From contig CAZFAP010000129.1 in assembly GCA_964516325.1 (NCBI GenBank), positions 1-13,899 on the forward strand: DNA of 13,899 bases, given 5' to 3'. This document shows, piece after piece, positions 1 through 8,556 of this stretch (positions within the stretch are counted from its first letter, which is position 1; each line of letters begins with the position of its first letter). This stretch comes from CAZFAP01 sp964516325 (GTDB lineage Bacteria > Auribacterota > JABMQX01). A model generated the notes under the pieces. It worked only from the letters and a program-made list of their open reading frames with translations. It did not search any database and had not been told where the DNA came from. Position numbers and translations under genes: made by a program.

Positions 1-3000
1 TTCTCGGTCCGCCCTTGTTCGGTTGCCAGAAGTCGTTCGTGCATTCCACAGCGCTCGCGGAAAGAGCTTCCGTCGCGGCGGTCGTCGTGCCCGTAACCCA
101 GGGATACAGCCCACCGCCATAGTTAAAGTCCTCCGCTTCCCTTATCAACATCGTCGGGAGGAGAGCCTGGTCCGTGGGGTCGGAGGAGGAACCTTCGATT
201 CCTCGCACGTTGGCGGCGGCTATGCGGTAGCTGTAGTTGTTGCCGGCCGTGACTGCGCTGTCCACAAAGGACGTGCCGGTCGTCATGGCGAGGTCCTCCC
301 ACGCTCCGCCGTTGACGCTCCTTTCGATGCGGTAACCCGCAACACCCTCCGTGGCGGGTGGAGACCAGCTCAAGTGAGCCGCCGCGAGCATCTCGACCTC
401 CAGATACCTTGGCTCCGTGGGAACTGCATACACGAGGTTTTCGCCAATGATGTCTGCCGTCGTCGTCCCGAAGGAAACAGCTCCCGCAAAGTCAAGAGCC
501 TGCGTCGTCTCTTCCGGAATGCTCAACGAATAGGCGATGGCGCCGGTCTTGACATCCGTCCCGGTGAGAGTCCAGGTGATCTTTCCGGCGGAAACCACAG
601 CCCCCGGTGCGACAACGTCATCCTCCGACAAGCCGGCAGGAATCTGCTCGCTGATGGTCACGGTGGTCGGCTTGTTGTTCGGATTGACCTTCAGGGTGAG
701 CGCAACGTCCATCGTCCCGCCAACTTCACAGGAGGCAGGCAGGTTCCTGACTGCGTACGCATCCGTGAGGACGAACGCAGCCTTTTCCTTGAGCTCGCCA
801 AGTTTTGCCGTGGCAAGAGCGCCTCCGTCGTGGCTGGTGACGCAGATTCCCACGTAATACGGCGCCGCAATGGGAATGGTGTGCTGTGTTGGAAAGTTCC
901 AGAGGCTTCCCACAACCCAGTCGGCTCCGTCGAAGGAATAGTAGCCCACCCAGAGGTCCCCCTGGCGCTCCAGCTTCAGCCAGACCGGGCCGGTGAAAGT
1001 AAGCGAGCCGTTCACGAAAGGTTGATTGCCGGCTACTCGTGCGGCCCCGCCATGTTTCGTGGTCCTGTACTGCTGAACCATCCCGTTGGAGAGCGACGCA
1101 ACGAGGTCCATATACACAGAGTCTGCATCGAGGTCCTGCCGCGCCATAAGCCCGACCTTCGTCCAGGCGTTGGGCCATGTGGCCGGAGGGTTGTCAATCC
1201 GCACGGAGATGCTGGAGAAATCACTCCCAACTTCCTTATACACGAAGCGGAACCCGTCGTCGTTGTCCCAGATGTCCTCCCCATCGCCAGTGACGGTGTA
1301 GGTCTGCGTGTTGGGGTCGTAGCTCGAGGCGCCGGCGATATTGTTGGGGTTGCTGACAGTACCGGAGATGTCTCGTGCGGACAGACTCAATGGGTCTATA
1401 AGCACGCCGTCCTCTATGATGTTCTTCACATTGACAGTGATGGAATCCGTGCTGATGCCGCCAACTCCATCGTTGACCTCAAGCTGGAAAACGAAGTTCT
1501 CGTTGTAGTCCCACAGGATCGGGGCAGTGAAGGACGGCGCGGCGGTGTTTGCTCCGGTGAGGACCACAGTCGTCCCGGCTGTCTGAGTCCAGGAATAGGT
1601 GAGGGTACCCGAGGTGGTGACGGAACCGGTGCCGTTAAGCGTCACGGGGCTGCCTTCGGGAACGCTTCGATCCGGGCCGGCAACCGCCGTGGTAACGAGA
1701 TTCTTGACGGTGATGGTTACGTCATCGGTCTTCGTCTCCGAGCCGTCTCCGGCTGTGAATTGGAAGGTTAAGAGGGTATCGGCGTCCACGCCGGGGGCCG
1801 AGAAGGTGGCGAGGGCCAGATTGGCGCCGGCGATGGTTACGTTCGGACCCCCTGTCTGAACCCACTGAAATCCGCTCAGGTTTCCTCTTGTGGAGAACGA
1901 GTTGCTCCCGTCGAGGAGCGCTGTCGCCCTCTCATTGAACGTGCCGTCAACACCGTACACCACGAGGGGCTCGCCGAGCTGATTCCCGAAGGTCTCGAGT
2001 TCCGCGACGGAAGTGTACTGCTGTGTGGCGGAACCGCCGGGGGCGCCGAAAATTCTTAGCCCTTTTCCCCTAACGGTGAGAAACGAAATATCGTACCGGG
2101 TGGAGCGGAGGCGGCCGGCGGGGGAATTCGTGAAATCATAGGCTGGGGTGATGGTGAGTCCCGTCGCATCCTTCCAGGTCGTCCCGTCAGGGGAATACTG
2201 GACTTTCAGGCTCGTGAACCAGCCGCCGTTCGAGGAGGACTGGCCGGTGTAATAGACAATGTGGTTGAAGAGGAGAACGTCATCCCACAGGTAGCCCCAA
2301 TAGTCTTCGGTCTTCGGCTGCGCGTTGTTGCTGTCCACGGAGTCAGTCGTCTGCCCGTTGTTGAGGCCGGCGATGGGAGAAGGCAGAACCGAGGACAAGT
2401 AGCCGGTGGGGGGGGTCGTTCCGGCTAGGCGGGAGATGTTCGCCATCGCCGTGTAGGCTATATCCCCCGACGGCACGCCGTGCTTGGTCGGGTCGGAGCT
2501 CAAAGGCACGCTATACTTATTCTCCCCTCTTACAGCGACCGTTCGCGTCATGCCCTCCGTCATGCCCATGATCGGGTAATACGTATTGGCCGTGGTGTAA
2601 GTCCAGAAGTACTCGGTCCCAAGCTTCAACGCGATTTGATATTGCGTGGCATCGAGAACGGGGTCCCATTCGAGTGTGAAACCGAGTTCCCCGTTAACGT
2701 CCATTGGTTTAGCGCGGACATTGCCTGGAGCAACTTTCGGGGGATTAACGGCGCGGACAAAGTACAGGATGTCGTCGGTACTGGTTCCGGTCTCGCCTGT
2801 TACAGTAAGCTCGAACTTGAGCGTATAACCGATCTCGGTGCCGGGTGGCGTGAATGTGGCGATAACCTGGGTGGGATTGGCTATCGTCACAGTCGGCTCA
2901 GTGCCAACCTTCACCTGGGTCCATTGGAAGGTCGTGGCCTTCATGGAATTGCTTGCGTTGAGGCTCGCCTCTTCGTTGCCGTACACCCACCTGTCCGGAC

Positions 3001-3772
3001 CCGCTACCGCTCGCGTTCCTGCAAGTGGCGGGAAACGGAAGTCACCGAAAACGGCGGTCCCCGCGGCGCCCGCGCTGTGGCTTGTGAGACATATGCCAAC
3101 GTAAAATGGCTGGGTGAACTTAAGCGTGTACTGAGAATGCGAGTCTCTCCAGGCCTGGGGTTCACGAAGCCAGTCAACCCCATTGTAGCAGTAATAGCCG
3201 GTGCATATACCCGTCGCCGCCTCGTATGTTATCTTCAGCCAGATTGGCTCGTTGATGGCAATGTTCCATGAGCCGTTCACGAAATTGGCCTTGCCGGCAT
3301 CGCCCCCGGTGCGTGTTCCGGCCCCGTGCTTGGTGGGCCGATACTGCATGACGATACCGTTGCTTCGTGAGGCGACTATGTTCATAAACGCGTCGTCGGA
3401 CAGGTCGTCGAGACCCTGCCTTATCATGACGCCGGCCTTGGTCCACGCATCAGGCCATGTCTGGGGCATCTCCACCCGCACGGACAACTCGAAATCGCCG
3501 GTGCCCGCTGGCACCTCAAGGTAGGTAAAGCGGAACCCGTCGTCGTTGTCCCACATGTCCTCCCCGTTGGCGGTGATTGTGTAGGTTTCCGTGGCAGGGT
3601 CGTAGGCCGCCGAACCGTTGACTGTATTGGGATTATCTTCCGGGCCGGAGAAGTCCCTGCTCAGAAACCCCCACGGATCACCCGGAATTGGCTTCGGCGT
3701 GATGTCCTGGCAGTAAGCGGCAGCCGAAAGCGAAAACAATACTGCGACGATCAATGCTGCGTTCTTCATCAT
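1..3772 (-). CDS. Giant secreted multidomain protein (LamG-like/PKD/FN3/discoidin-like), C-terminus missing
   Basis: I translated this frame by hand: it is open from the ATG at 3772 down to position 2, giving 1257 codons with no stop, so the gene continues past the left edge. A GGGGGTG purine run lies about 6 nt before the tandem ATG ATG. Residues 1-22 form a signal peptide (MMKNAALIVAVLFSLSAAAY, then CQD). Approximate domains: LamG/DUF1349-like 37-245; PKD-like 253-340; FN3-like 345-433; discoidin (F5/8C)-like 445-595; PKD-like 600-690 and 695-784; second LamG/DUF1349-like 795-995; DUF11-like 998-1118; FN3 1120-1205; then REAEDFNYGGG at about 1210, typical of the start of a CBM6-like module. 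Such proteins are generally exported and bind glycans or surfaces; no catalytic domain is visible in this part. It is transcribed divergently from the CotH gene. Frame and start are secure. The domain names come from recognition, and the substrate is unknown. Confidence 0.88.
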   Translation of the reverse strand, partial: MMKNAALIVAVLFSLSAAAYCQDITPKPIPGDPWGFLSRDFSGPEDNPNTVNGSAAYDPATETYTITANGEDMWDNDDGFRFTYLEVPAGTGDFELSVRVEMPQTWPDAWTKAGVMIRQGLDDLSDDAFMNIVASRSNGIVMQYRPTKHGAGTRTGGDAGKANFVNGSWNIAINEPIWLKITYEAATGICTGYYCYNGVDWLREPQAWRDSHSQYTLKFTQPFYVGICLTSHSAGAAGTAVFGDFRFPPLAGTRAVAGPDRWVYGNEEASLNASNSMKATTFQWTQVKVGTEPTVTIANPTQVIATFTPPGTEIGYTLKFELTVTGETGTSTDDILYFVRAVNPPKVAPGNVRAKPMDVNGELGFTLEWDPVLDATQYQIALKLGTEYFWTYTTANTYYPIMGMTEGMTRTVAVRGENKYSVPLSSDPTKHGVPSGDIAYTAMANISRLAGTTPPTGYLSSVLPSPIAGLNNGQTTDSVDSNNAQPKTEDYWGYLWDDVLLFNHIVYYTGQSSSNGGWFTSLKVQYSPDGTTWKDATGLTITPAYDFTNSPAGRLRSTRYDISFLTVRGKGLRIFGAPGGSATQQYTSVAELETFGNQLGEPLVVYGVDGTFNERATALLDGSNSFSTRGNLSGFQWVQTGGPNVTIAGANLALATFSAPGVDADTLLTFQFTAGDGSETKTDDVTITVKNLVTTAVAGPDRSVPEGSPVTLNGTGSVTTSGTLTYSWTQTAGTTVVLTGANTAAPSFTAPILWDYNENFVFQLEVNDGVGGISTDSITVNVKNIIEDGVLIDPLSLSARDISGTVSNPNNIAGASSYDPNTQTYTVTGDGEDIWDNDDGFRFVYKEVGSDFSSISVRIDNPPATWPNAWTKVGLMARQDLDADSVYMDLVASLSNGMVQQYRTTKHGGAARVAGNQPFVNGSLTFTGPVWLKLERQGDLWVGYYSFDGADWVVGSLWNFPTQHTIPIAAPYYVGICVTSHDGGALATAKLGELKEKAAFVLTDAYAVRNLPASCEVGGTMDVALTLKVNPNNKPTTVTISEQIPAGLSEDDVVAPGAVVSAGKITWTLTGTDVKTGAIAYSLSIPEETTQALDFAGAVSFGTTTADIIGENLVYAVPTEPRYLEVEMLAAAHLSWSPPATEGVAGYRIERSVNGGAWEDLAMTTGTSFVDSAVTAGNNYSYRIAAANVRGIEGSSSDPTDQALLPTMLIREAEDFNYGGGLYPWVTGTTTAATEALSASAVECTNDFWQPNKGGPR
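1245..1282 (-). repeat. Internal duplicated coding block, copy in second LamG-like domain
   Basis: A 38-nt block that matches 3528-3565 with a single mismatch (position 1271 versus 3554). It encodes GEDIWDNDDGFRF in the second LamG/DUF1349-like domain. It is the best-preserved part of an intragenic domain duplication; the surrounding domain is similar in protein but much more diverged in DNA. Confidence 0.85.
3528..3565 (-). repeat. Internal duplicated coding block, copy in first LamG-like domain
   Basis: Partner of the block at 1245-1282, encoding GEDMWDNDDGFRF in the first LamG/DUF1349-like domain, about 2.3 kb away in the same gene. The one nucleotide mismatch changes Ile to Met. It could support recombination between the two domains. 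Confidence 0.85.
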
Positions 3773-3825
3773 TTCGGCACCCCCATAAAACTTTGGTTTT
3801 TTGTTTCTATTTTGCGAGAGCTTGC

Positions 3826-3844
3826 CCCCGAGGGGAACTCGGGG
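3826..3844 (-). promoter_or_regulatory. Small GC-rich hairpin in the 5' leader of the giant-protein gene
   Basis: CCCCGAG (3826-3832) and CTCGGGG (3838-3844) are perfect 7-bp arms around a 5-nt loop, about 54 nt before the start at 3772. In the leftward transcript an A-rich stretch follows it before the ribosome site. It may be a leader stem affecting mRNA stability or translation; no function can be assigned from sequence alone. Confidence 0.4.
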
Positions 3845-3917
3845 ACGTTTGTTAGCTGACTGAAACAATCAAGCAGAGCCCATGGCGCCGGCAGGCGAAG
3901 AGACGAATTTGCAGATA

Positions 3918-3975
3918 GGCGCAATAGCGCCCTTGTTGGGTGGGCATGCGCTGCCAGCGAATAGGAGCTGGCAGC
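3918..3975. repeat. Pair of hairpins in the divergent intergenic region
   Basis: Two stems lie close together. GGCGC-AATA-GCGCC spans 3918-3931. GCTGCCAGC (3950-3958) and GCTGGCAGC (3967-3975) are perfect 9-bp arms around an 8-nt loop; the second stem can extend by GC pairs across a 2-nt AA bulge. They could be a structured leader, an operator, or a remnant of a repeat element. No U-tract follows on either strand, so they do not look like intrinsic terminators. Confidence 0.5.
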
Positions 3976-4289
3976 AAGCGCCGAAATTGGAAAGCATAAA
4001 GACAAACCAGACAAGCAGCCGCTCCTACCAGACCTGCGCCAAAGCACTCGTGCCGCGTACGCCACTGCCTTTGCCATGAAGGCCGCTTGGAAGCTGGCCA
4101 ATCGCCCTCTATCCTGATGCTGCTGATTTTCTGCTCAAATCACTAACGCGCCAATCCGGCCAATGTCAAGGCTTTTTTGCTGGTTGAGGGCAAGCCTTCC
4201 TCAGGGTCAACTTCCCAATTTCGCGGCGGGATTTGAACAGTTGGGCTGTGTCGAAGGTTGTTTTTCTATTGCGGTTGATCGAAGAGAGG

Positions 4290-4318
4290 TTGCCGCCGAA
4301 GCCCGGAGGAAGTATATT
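4290..4318 (+). promoter_or_regulatory. Candidate sigma70-type promoter for the CotH-type gene
   Basis: TTGCCG (4290-4295) and TATATT (4313-4318) are separated by 17 nt, matching the -35 and -10 consensus at 4 of 6 and 5 of 6 positions with optimal spacing. A start near 4325 would give a leader of roughly 68 nt before the ATG at 4393. It is the best promoter-like match I found in the intergenic region, but the organism's sigma-factor preferences are unknown. Confidence 0.4.
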
Positions 4319-4392
4319 TCTTAGGCGGACCCCAAATCGCTGTGAAGAGGGGAGCCGGCCACAGTGTCACGGTGAAATCGTAGAGGGAGCTC

Positions 4393-7300
4393 ATGAGAAC
4401 AGTCGCGCTTGCCTTTGCATTTGTTTGGTCTGCTGTGATGACATCGGAAGGGGTCATGATCAGCGAGATCATGTATCACCCAACCGCCGAAAACGAAGCG
4501 AGTTACGAATGGATTGAGTTGTACAACGACTATGCCGTCCCGCTGGACATCGGCGGGTGGTCTTTCTCGAGAGGAATCACATTTCAGTTTCCCCGCGGGG
4601 TCATCATGCAGGGGAAATCGTACCTTGTCGTCTGTGCCGATAAGGCTGCCATGGAAGCAATGTACGGGATTCCATCGGGGAAACTCATGGGGCCTTTCCA
4701 GGGACGCCTCGACAACGGGGGCGAGGAGGTCGCCCTTGCGGACAGGATGGGCGCCGTCATGGCACACGTTGACTACAAGGACAGAGACCCCTGGCCCGCC
4801 GCAGCGGACGGCGCCGGACATTCCTTAGCGCTCATCAACACAGACCTGGAAAACGACGAGAGCGAAAGCTGGGCTCTCAGCCCGCAGAGATTGGGAAGTC
4901 CGGGCGAGCCGAACGGGTTCGATGCAAACCCGAATAGCCCACCGATAATGAATGTCGGGATCAACGAGTTTCTGGCGAACTGGGAAGAGACCTTCGTGGA
5001 ACTGGTCAACAACAACGATGTAACGGTGGACATAGGACTCGCCTACCTGAGCGAGGATCCGGCGGACCTGACGAAATACCAGATTCCTAAAGGGACGAGC
5101 ATCGGGCGGTGGGGCTGCATTGCCTTTACCGGGACGGAAATGGGGTTTCAGTTGCCGGACAAGGACGGGGCGATTTATTTCACTACCCCGGACGGGCAGA
5201 GGGTCATTGACGCGCAGGCGTACGGAACGGAAAGACTTGGCATGAGCCGGGCTCGTTACCCGGACGGGGAAGGGCGATGGTACGCGACGCCGACCCCAAC
5301 GTCGGGGCAGCCGAACCAGATTTCCGTGAATGATTCTATCGTGATTAACGAACTCATGTACCACCCGTACGAGAACAACGACGACCTGGAATACATTGAG
5401 TTGTACAACCGAGGGAACGTGCAGGTGGACATGTCGGGATGGAGCTTCAGCAAGGGAGTGGACTTCGTTTTTCCTCTGGGGACAAGTCTGGGGCCGGACG
5501 AGTATCTCGTAGTGGCGAGGGACCAAAGGGCGATTTACAAGAAGTACTACATCACGAACATTATCGGGGATTTCACGGGGAATCTGGATAATGAAGGAGA
5601 AAGCCTGGAGCTTGTGGACACATTTGGGAATGCTGTGGACCAGGTTCGCTACGCCGGAGGCGGGCGATGGCCGATATGGGCGGCAGGATGGGGTTCGAGC
5701 CTGGAGCTCATTGACCCGAGGCAGGAGAACAATGCCCCGTCTGCCTGGGCGCCAAGCGATGATAGGAGCAAGGCTGTCTGGACTCACGTGCAGTACGATG
5801 GCGAATTTGCCGGGGGGGAGTCGGAATTCCACTTTTTCCTGCTGCACCGGGGCGAGTGTCTCATTGACGACCTCAGCATGACTCGGAGCGGGCGGGAGTT
5901 CATCCCGAACGGCTCGTTCGAGTGGGGCACGTCTGACTGGCTGATCGAGGGCAACCACATACAGACGATGAGTTACACGGAGGAAGCGCACAGCGGGTCG
6001 CAGTGCCTGAAAATCGTCTCCACAGGGCGCGGAGACACGGGCGCCAACAGGATCGAATGCGATACCAGCGGTTCCCTGTCCGCCGGCCAGAGTTACACGA
6101 TTTCTTTCTGGGCGAAATGGCAGAGGGGGATGAATTTGGTCTATACGCGAACGCACAATCAGGGGGCGGCAAAGGCATCGCGAATTCCGATGCCCGGCCG
6201 TCGAGGAACGCCCGGGAACAAAAACAGCGTCTATGCGAGCAACATCGGCCCCGTCGTTACGGAGGTGAAGCACGAGCCGATCGTGCCGAGTCGCCACGAC
6301 GGGGTGAAGGTTACAGCGCGGGTGAGGGATTGCGACGGCGTGTCGTCCGTGACGCTGTATTACAAGGGAGACTATGAGTGGTCGTTCGAGAGCGTGCAAA
6401 TGTACGATGATGGTCAGCATGGAGACGGGAGACCGGGAGATGGGCTTTACGTGGGAACGATTCCGCCGCGAGGAAGCGGCGAGCTGATGGAGTTCTACAT
6501 GGTGGCGAAGGATGGTCGGTCGGTCTCGCAGCGTTTTCCGGCGAAGGAGGACGTTTGGTGCCTGTATCAGGTCGAAGATTGGCGTCCCACAAGCAAGCTC
6601 CCGATCTACCGGATACTCCTTTCGCACGAGGCGGATGAGCGGCTTCGGAGCTGCAACCGAATGAGCAATGAGCTGGAGGACTGCACGTTTGTTTTGAACG
6701 AGAGCAAGGCGTACTACAACTGCGGCATTCGGACGAGGGGGAGCGGCTGGACGCGACAAAACCACCCGTCGGACCAGTACCGGATTCGGTTCTATGCCGA
6801 CCAGCGGTTGCAGGGGGTGTCGGAAGAGATCAACCTGGACTGGCATGCGGATGAGACGAGGCAGAAGGATCGGGCAGTGCAACATCTGCTGCGAGAGCTG
6901 GGGAGAGTCCCCACGAGTTACCTGAGGTATGTGCACGTGAGGTTCAACGGAGGCTTCGCCGCTCTGGCGGACGAGGTGCAGATTGTGGACGCCGACTATG
7001 TTCGGCTTTACTGGCCGGACGACTCGGACGGGAACCTGTTCAAGATAGACGACCATTTCGAGTACGACGACTGGATGGGGCACACTCACACGGACGCTTT
7101 TCTGCTGTGGCAGGGGTCAGATACCGGCTGGACGGAGACGTCGGAGAAAGAGAAGTACCGCTGGAATTGGGAGCTGCACACCAACGAAAAGGAGGACAGC
7201 TATTCGGACTTTCTGAAGTTCGTGCTTTTCATGGACCCGAGCATGACCAGCAACGCGGACTTCGATTACCAGGCGGAAAACGTGCTGGATGTGGACGAAT

Positions 7301-8379
7301 GGCTGAGGGTCCTGTGCGTCAGATTTCTCGTGGATGACTGGGATACGTTCGGATACAACCGCGGGAAAAACGCTTCGATGTACAAGCCGTATCACGAGGG
7401 AAATGGCACGTCCGAGGACCCACCGCGAAAGGGAGAATGGGTGCTCATTCCCTGGGACAGCGACTTGACGTTCGGGAACTCGAGCGCGCCGATCGTGAGC
7501 GACATGTTTCCGTGCGTCAAGAGGATGCTGGAGAGGCCGCGGTTTCAGCGGTGGTACTACTCCTATTTCTTGAAACTCATTGACGGTCCCTTCAGCCGGG
7601 CGCAGATAGACCCGGTGCTGGATGGGATATACGCCGTCCTTGCCAACGAGGAAGGGGCACCCAACGGCCCCGGTGGAATGAAGGGGTTCATCTCAAGCCG
7701 GATCACCGTGATTCGCTCGAGAATTCCACGGGTATCGTTCGTGATCACGACGAACTCGGGCAATGATTGGGTGGTCGAGGAAGAGTCGCTCATTCTGGAA
7801 GGAACGGCGCCGGTCCATATCCGGACGATGGAGGTACGCACGAGCGAAGGGCAGGGCGTGCCGTTGGTCCCGACCTGGAAGACAACGACACAATGGGAGA
7901 CGAGATTGCTGCTAACCGAACGCGAGAACCGTTTGGTCTTCACGGGAAAGGATATGGACGGCAATGATGTTGGGACCTGCTCGATTACAATACGCGTCCG
8001 CCTCAGCGCCACGAAGGATTCGGACAACGACGGGCTGAACGACAGGGAAGAGGAGGAGGTCTATCACACGCAGTACCAGAACTCTGACACGGATGGCGAC
8101 GGGATGAAGGACGGAGATGAGGTGCTCGCCGGAACGGACCCCCTCGACGAGACGTCGTTGTTCATCGTTGCGGAGATAGTCCAAAACGCGGACGGCCTGG
8201 AACTAATGTGGTCGAGTGTCCCGGGTAGAGATTACGCCGTCCAGGAGAGCAAGGACCTGGTGAACTGGAGAATCCTGGCGACCATTCGGGCGAATAGTCA
8301 CACAAGCAGTTACAGCGACGGCGACGCTTCTGGGATTGCAGCACGATTCTACAGGGTTGGAGTTCTGCCGCAGCCTTGA
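4393..8379 (+). CDS. Secreted lamin-tail/CotH-family kinase-like protein, 1328 aa
   Basis: The ATG at 4393 follows GAGGGAG (4383-4389). A short hydrophobic signal (residues 4-16) leads into three lamin-tail domains at about 20-165, 182-305 and 316-460 (SEIMYHP and NELMYHP starts, GGWSFSRG and SGWSFSKG turns). Next come a CBM4/9-like module (500-610, NGSFEWG), an Ig-like linker (616-725, DDGQHGDG) and a CotH domain (735-1100). The CotH domain keeps the expected kinase-like motifs: DGNLFK with Lys884, DDWDTFGYNRGKN with Asp984 and Asn993, and IPWDSDLTFG with Asp1022 and Asp1024. The C-terminus has TSP3-type calcium-binding repeats (DSDNDGLND at 1209, DTDGDGMKDGDE at 1232) and a final module with MWSSVPGRDYAVQ. 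CotH proteins are atypical kinases that can phosphorylate secreted proteins; the substrate here is unknown. This architecture is common in PVC-type bacteria, and the function is inferred from family only. Confidence 0.93.
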   Translation: MRTVALAFAFVWSAVMTSEGVMISEIMYHPTAENEASYEWIELYNDYAVPLDIGGWSFSRGITFQFPRGVIMQGKSYLVVCADKAAMEAMYGIPSGKLMGPFQGRLDNGGEEVALADRMGAVMAHVDYKDRDPWPAAADGAGHSLALINTDLENDESESWALSPQRLGSPGEPNGFDANPNSPPIMNVGINEFLANWEETFVELVNNNDVTVDIGLAYLSEDPADLTKYQIPKGTSIGRWGCIAFTGTEMGFQLPDKDGAIYFTTPDGQRVIDAQAYGTERLGMSRARYPDGEGRWYATPTPTSGQPNQISVNDSIVINELMYHPYENNDDLEYIELYNRGNVQVDMSGWSFSKGVDFVFPLGTSLGPDEYLVVARDQRAIYKKYYITNIIGDFTGNLDNEGESLELVDTFGNAVDQVRYAGGGRWPIWAAGWGSSLELIDPRQENNAPSAWAPSDDRSKAVWTHVQYDGEFAGGESEFHFFLLHRGECLIDDLSMTRSGREFIPNGSFEWGTSDWLIEGNHIQTMSYTEEAHSGSQCLKIVSTGRGDTGANRIECDTSGSLSAGQSYTISFWAKWQRGMNLVYTRTHNQGAAKASRIPMPGRRGTPGNKNSVYASNIGPVVTEVKHEPIVPSRHDGVKVTARVRDCDGVSSVTLYYKGDYEWSFESVQMYDDGQHGDGRPGDGLYVGTIPPRGSGELMEFYMVAKDGRSVSQRFPAKEDVWCLYQVEDWRPTSKLPIYRILLSHEADERLRSCNRMSNELEDCTFVLNESKAYYNCGIRTRGSGWTRQNHPSDQYRIRFYADQRLQGVSEEINLDWHADETRQKDRAVQHLLRELGRVPTSYLRYVHVRFNGGFAALADEVQIVDADYVRLYWPDDSDGNLFKIDDHFEYDDWMGHTHTDAFLLWQGSDTGWTETSEKEKYRWNWELHTNEKEDSYSDFLKFVLFMDPSMTSNADFDYQAENVLDVDEWLRVLCVRFLVDDWDTFGYNRGKNASMYKPYHEGNGTSEDPPRKGEWVLIPWDSDLTFGNSSAPIVSDMFPCVKRMLERPRFQRWYYSYFLKLIDGPFSRAQIDPVLDGIYAVLANEEGAPNGPGGMKGFISSRITVIRSRIPRVSFVITTNSGNDWVVEEESLILEGTAPVHIRTMEVRTSEGQGVPLVPTWKTTTQWETRLLLTERENRLVFTGKDMDGNDVGTCSITIRVRLSATKDSDNDGLNDREEEEVYHTQYQNSDTDGDGMKDGDEVLAGTDPLDETSLFIVAEIVQNADGLELMWSSVPGRDYAVQESKDLVNWRILATIRANSHTSSYSDGDASGIAARFYRVGVLPQP

Positions 8380-8419
8380 GGTCAGAAGCACGGCGCGCAA
8401 CGTCCTGCGGCGAGTTGGC

Positions 8420-8459
8420 CGGTCGGAAGGCTGACCGAAGTGTGTGAGGCACTCGCCTC
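8420..8459 (+). other. Two short hairpins downstream of the CotH-type gene
   Basis: CGGTC (8420-8424) and GACCG (8433-8437) form a stem extendable by a G-T and a G-C pair around an AAGG loop. GAGGC-ACTC-GCCTC follows at 8446-8459. They begin 41 nt after the stop codon at 8379. No T-run follows, so they are poor intrinsic terminators and may only stabilise the mRNA end. Confidence 0.3.
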
Positions 8460-8500
8460 TCCCTAAGCTCTTACCGAGCAACCTGAAGTGAGTCAGTCCT

Positions 8501-8536
8501 GCCCGATGTGCCTCAGGCGGGCGGGCGATTTCTTTT
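8501..8536 (+). terminator. Weak terminator-like stem before the TIM-barrel gene
   Basis: GCCCG (8501-8505) pairs with CGGGC (8522-8526), with an inner GCC-TCA-GGC stem (8510-8518) and an internal loop. The T-rich GATTTCTTTT follows. This could end the CotH transcript or attenuate read-through into the next gene. The stem is interrupted and the T-run is broken, so support is weak. It would lie inside the coding region if the upstream GTG at 8488 were the true start. Confidence 0.2.
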
Positions 8537-8556
8537 CAAAGGGGGCAAAGTCACCG

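Larger units (their letters stand above)
3773..4392. other. Divergent intergenic region (620 bp), no credible gene
   Basis: This stretch separates the start of the leftward giant protein (3772) from the start of the rightward CotH-type gene (4393), so it should hold both promoters. Short ORFs on either strand here have no recognisable domain or good ribosome site; the minus frame at 3769-4101 overlaps the next start by ATGA but looks like translated noncoding DNA. Short hairpins are present at 3826-3844, 3918-3931 and 3950-3975, plus a 7-bp inverted repeat AAGGCTT/AAGCCTT at 4168-4174 and 4192-4198. Its base composition is less GC-biased than the genes, with T-rich runs near 3796-3812 and 4260. 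I recognise no riboswitch or RNA family. Confidence 0.7.

Noticed and set aside
23..1771. 582-codon plus-strand open frame
   Set aside because: It is the exact antisense of the minus-strand giant protein frame, which is open far longer, starts with a signal peptide and shows clear domains. The plus translation is Arg/Gly-rich with no recognisable fold.
2480..3271. 263-codon plus-strand open frame
   Set aside because: Same codon register as the antisense of the giant protein; no start context and no domain.
3769..4101. 110-codon minus-strand frame overlapping the giant protein start by ATGA
   Set aside because: The overlap looks operon-like, but the translation has no domain, its composition looks like translated noncoding DNA, and it runs across the intergenic hairpins.
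3773..4392. Cyclic-di-GMP or other known riboswitch
   Set aside because: I compared both strands with the conserved core I remember for GEMM-type riboswitches and found no convincing match.
4825..7089. 754-codon minus-strand open frame inside the CotH-type gene
   Set aside because: Codon-for-codon antisense shadow of a well-supported plus-strand protein; its translation is Pro/Arg/Val/His-rich and has no domain or signal peptide.
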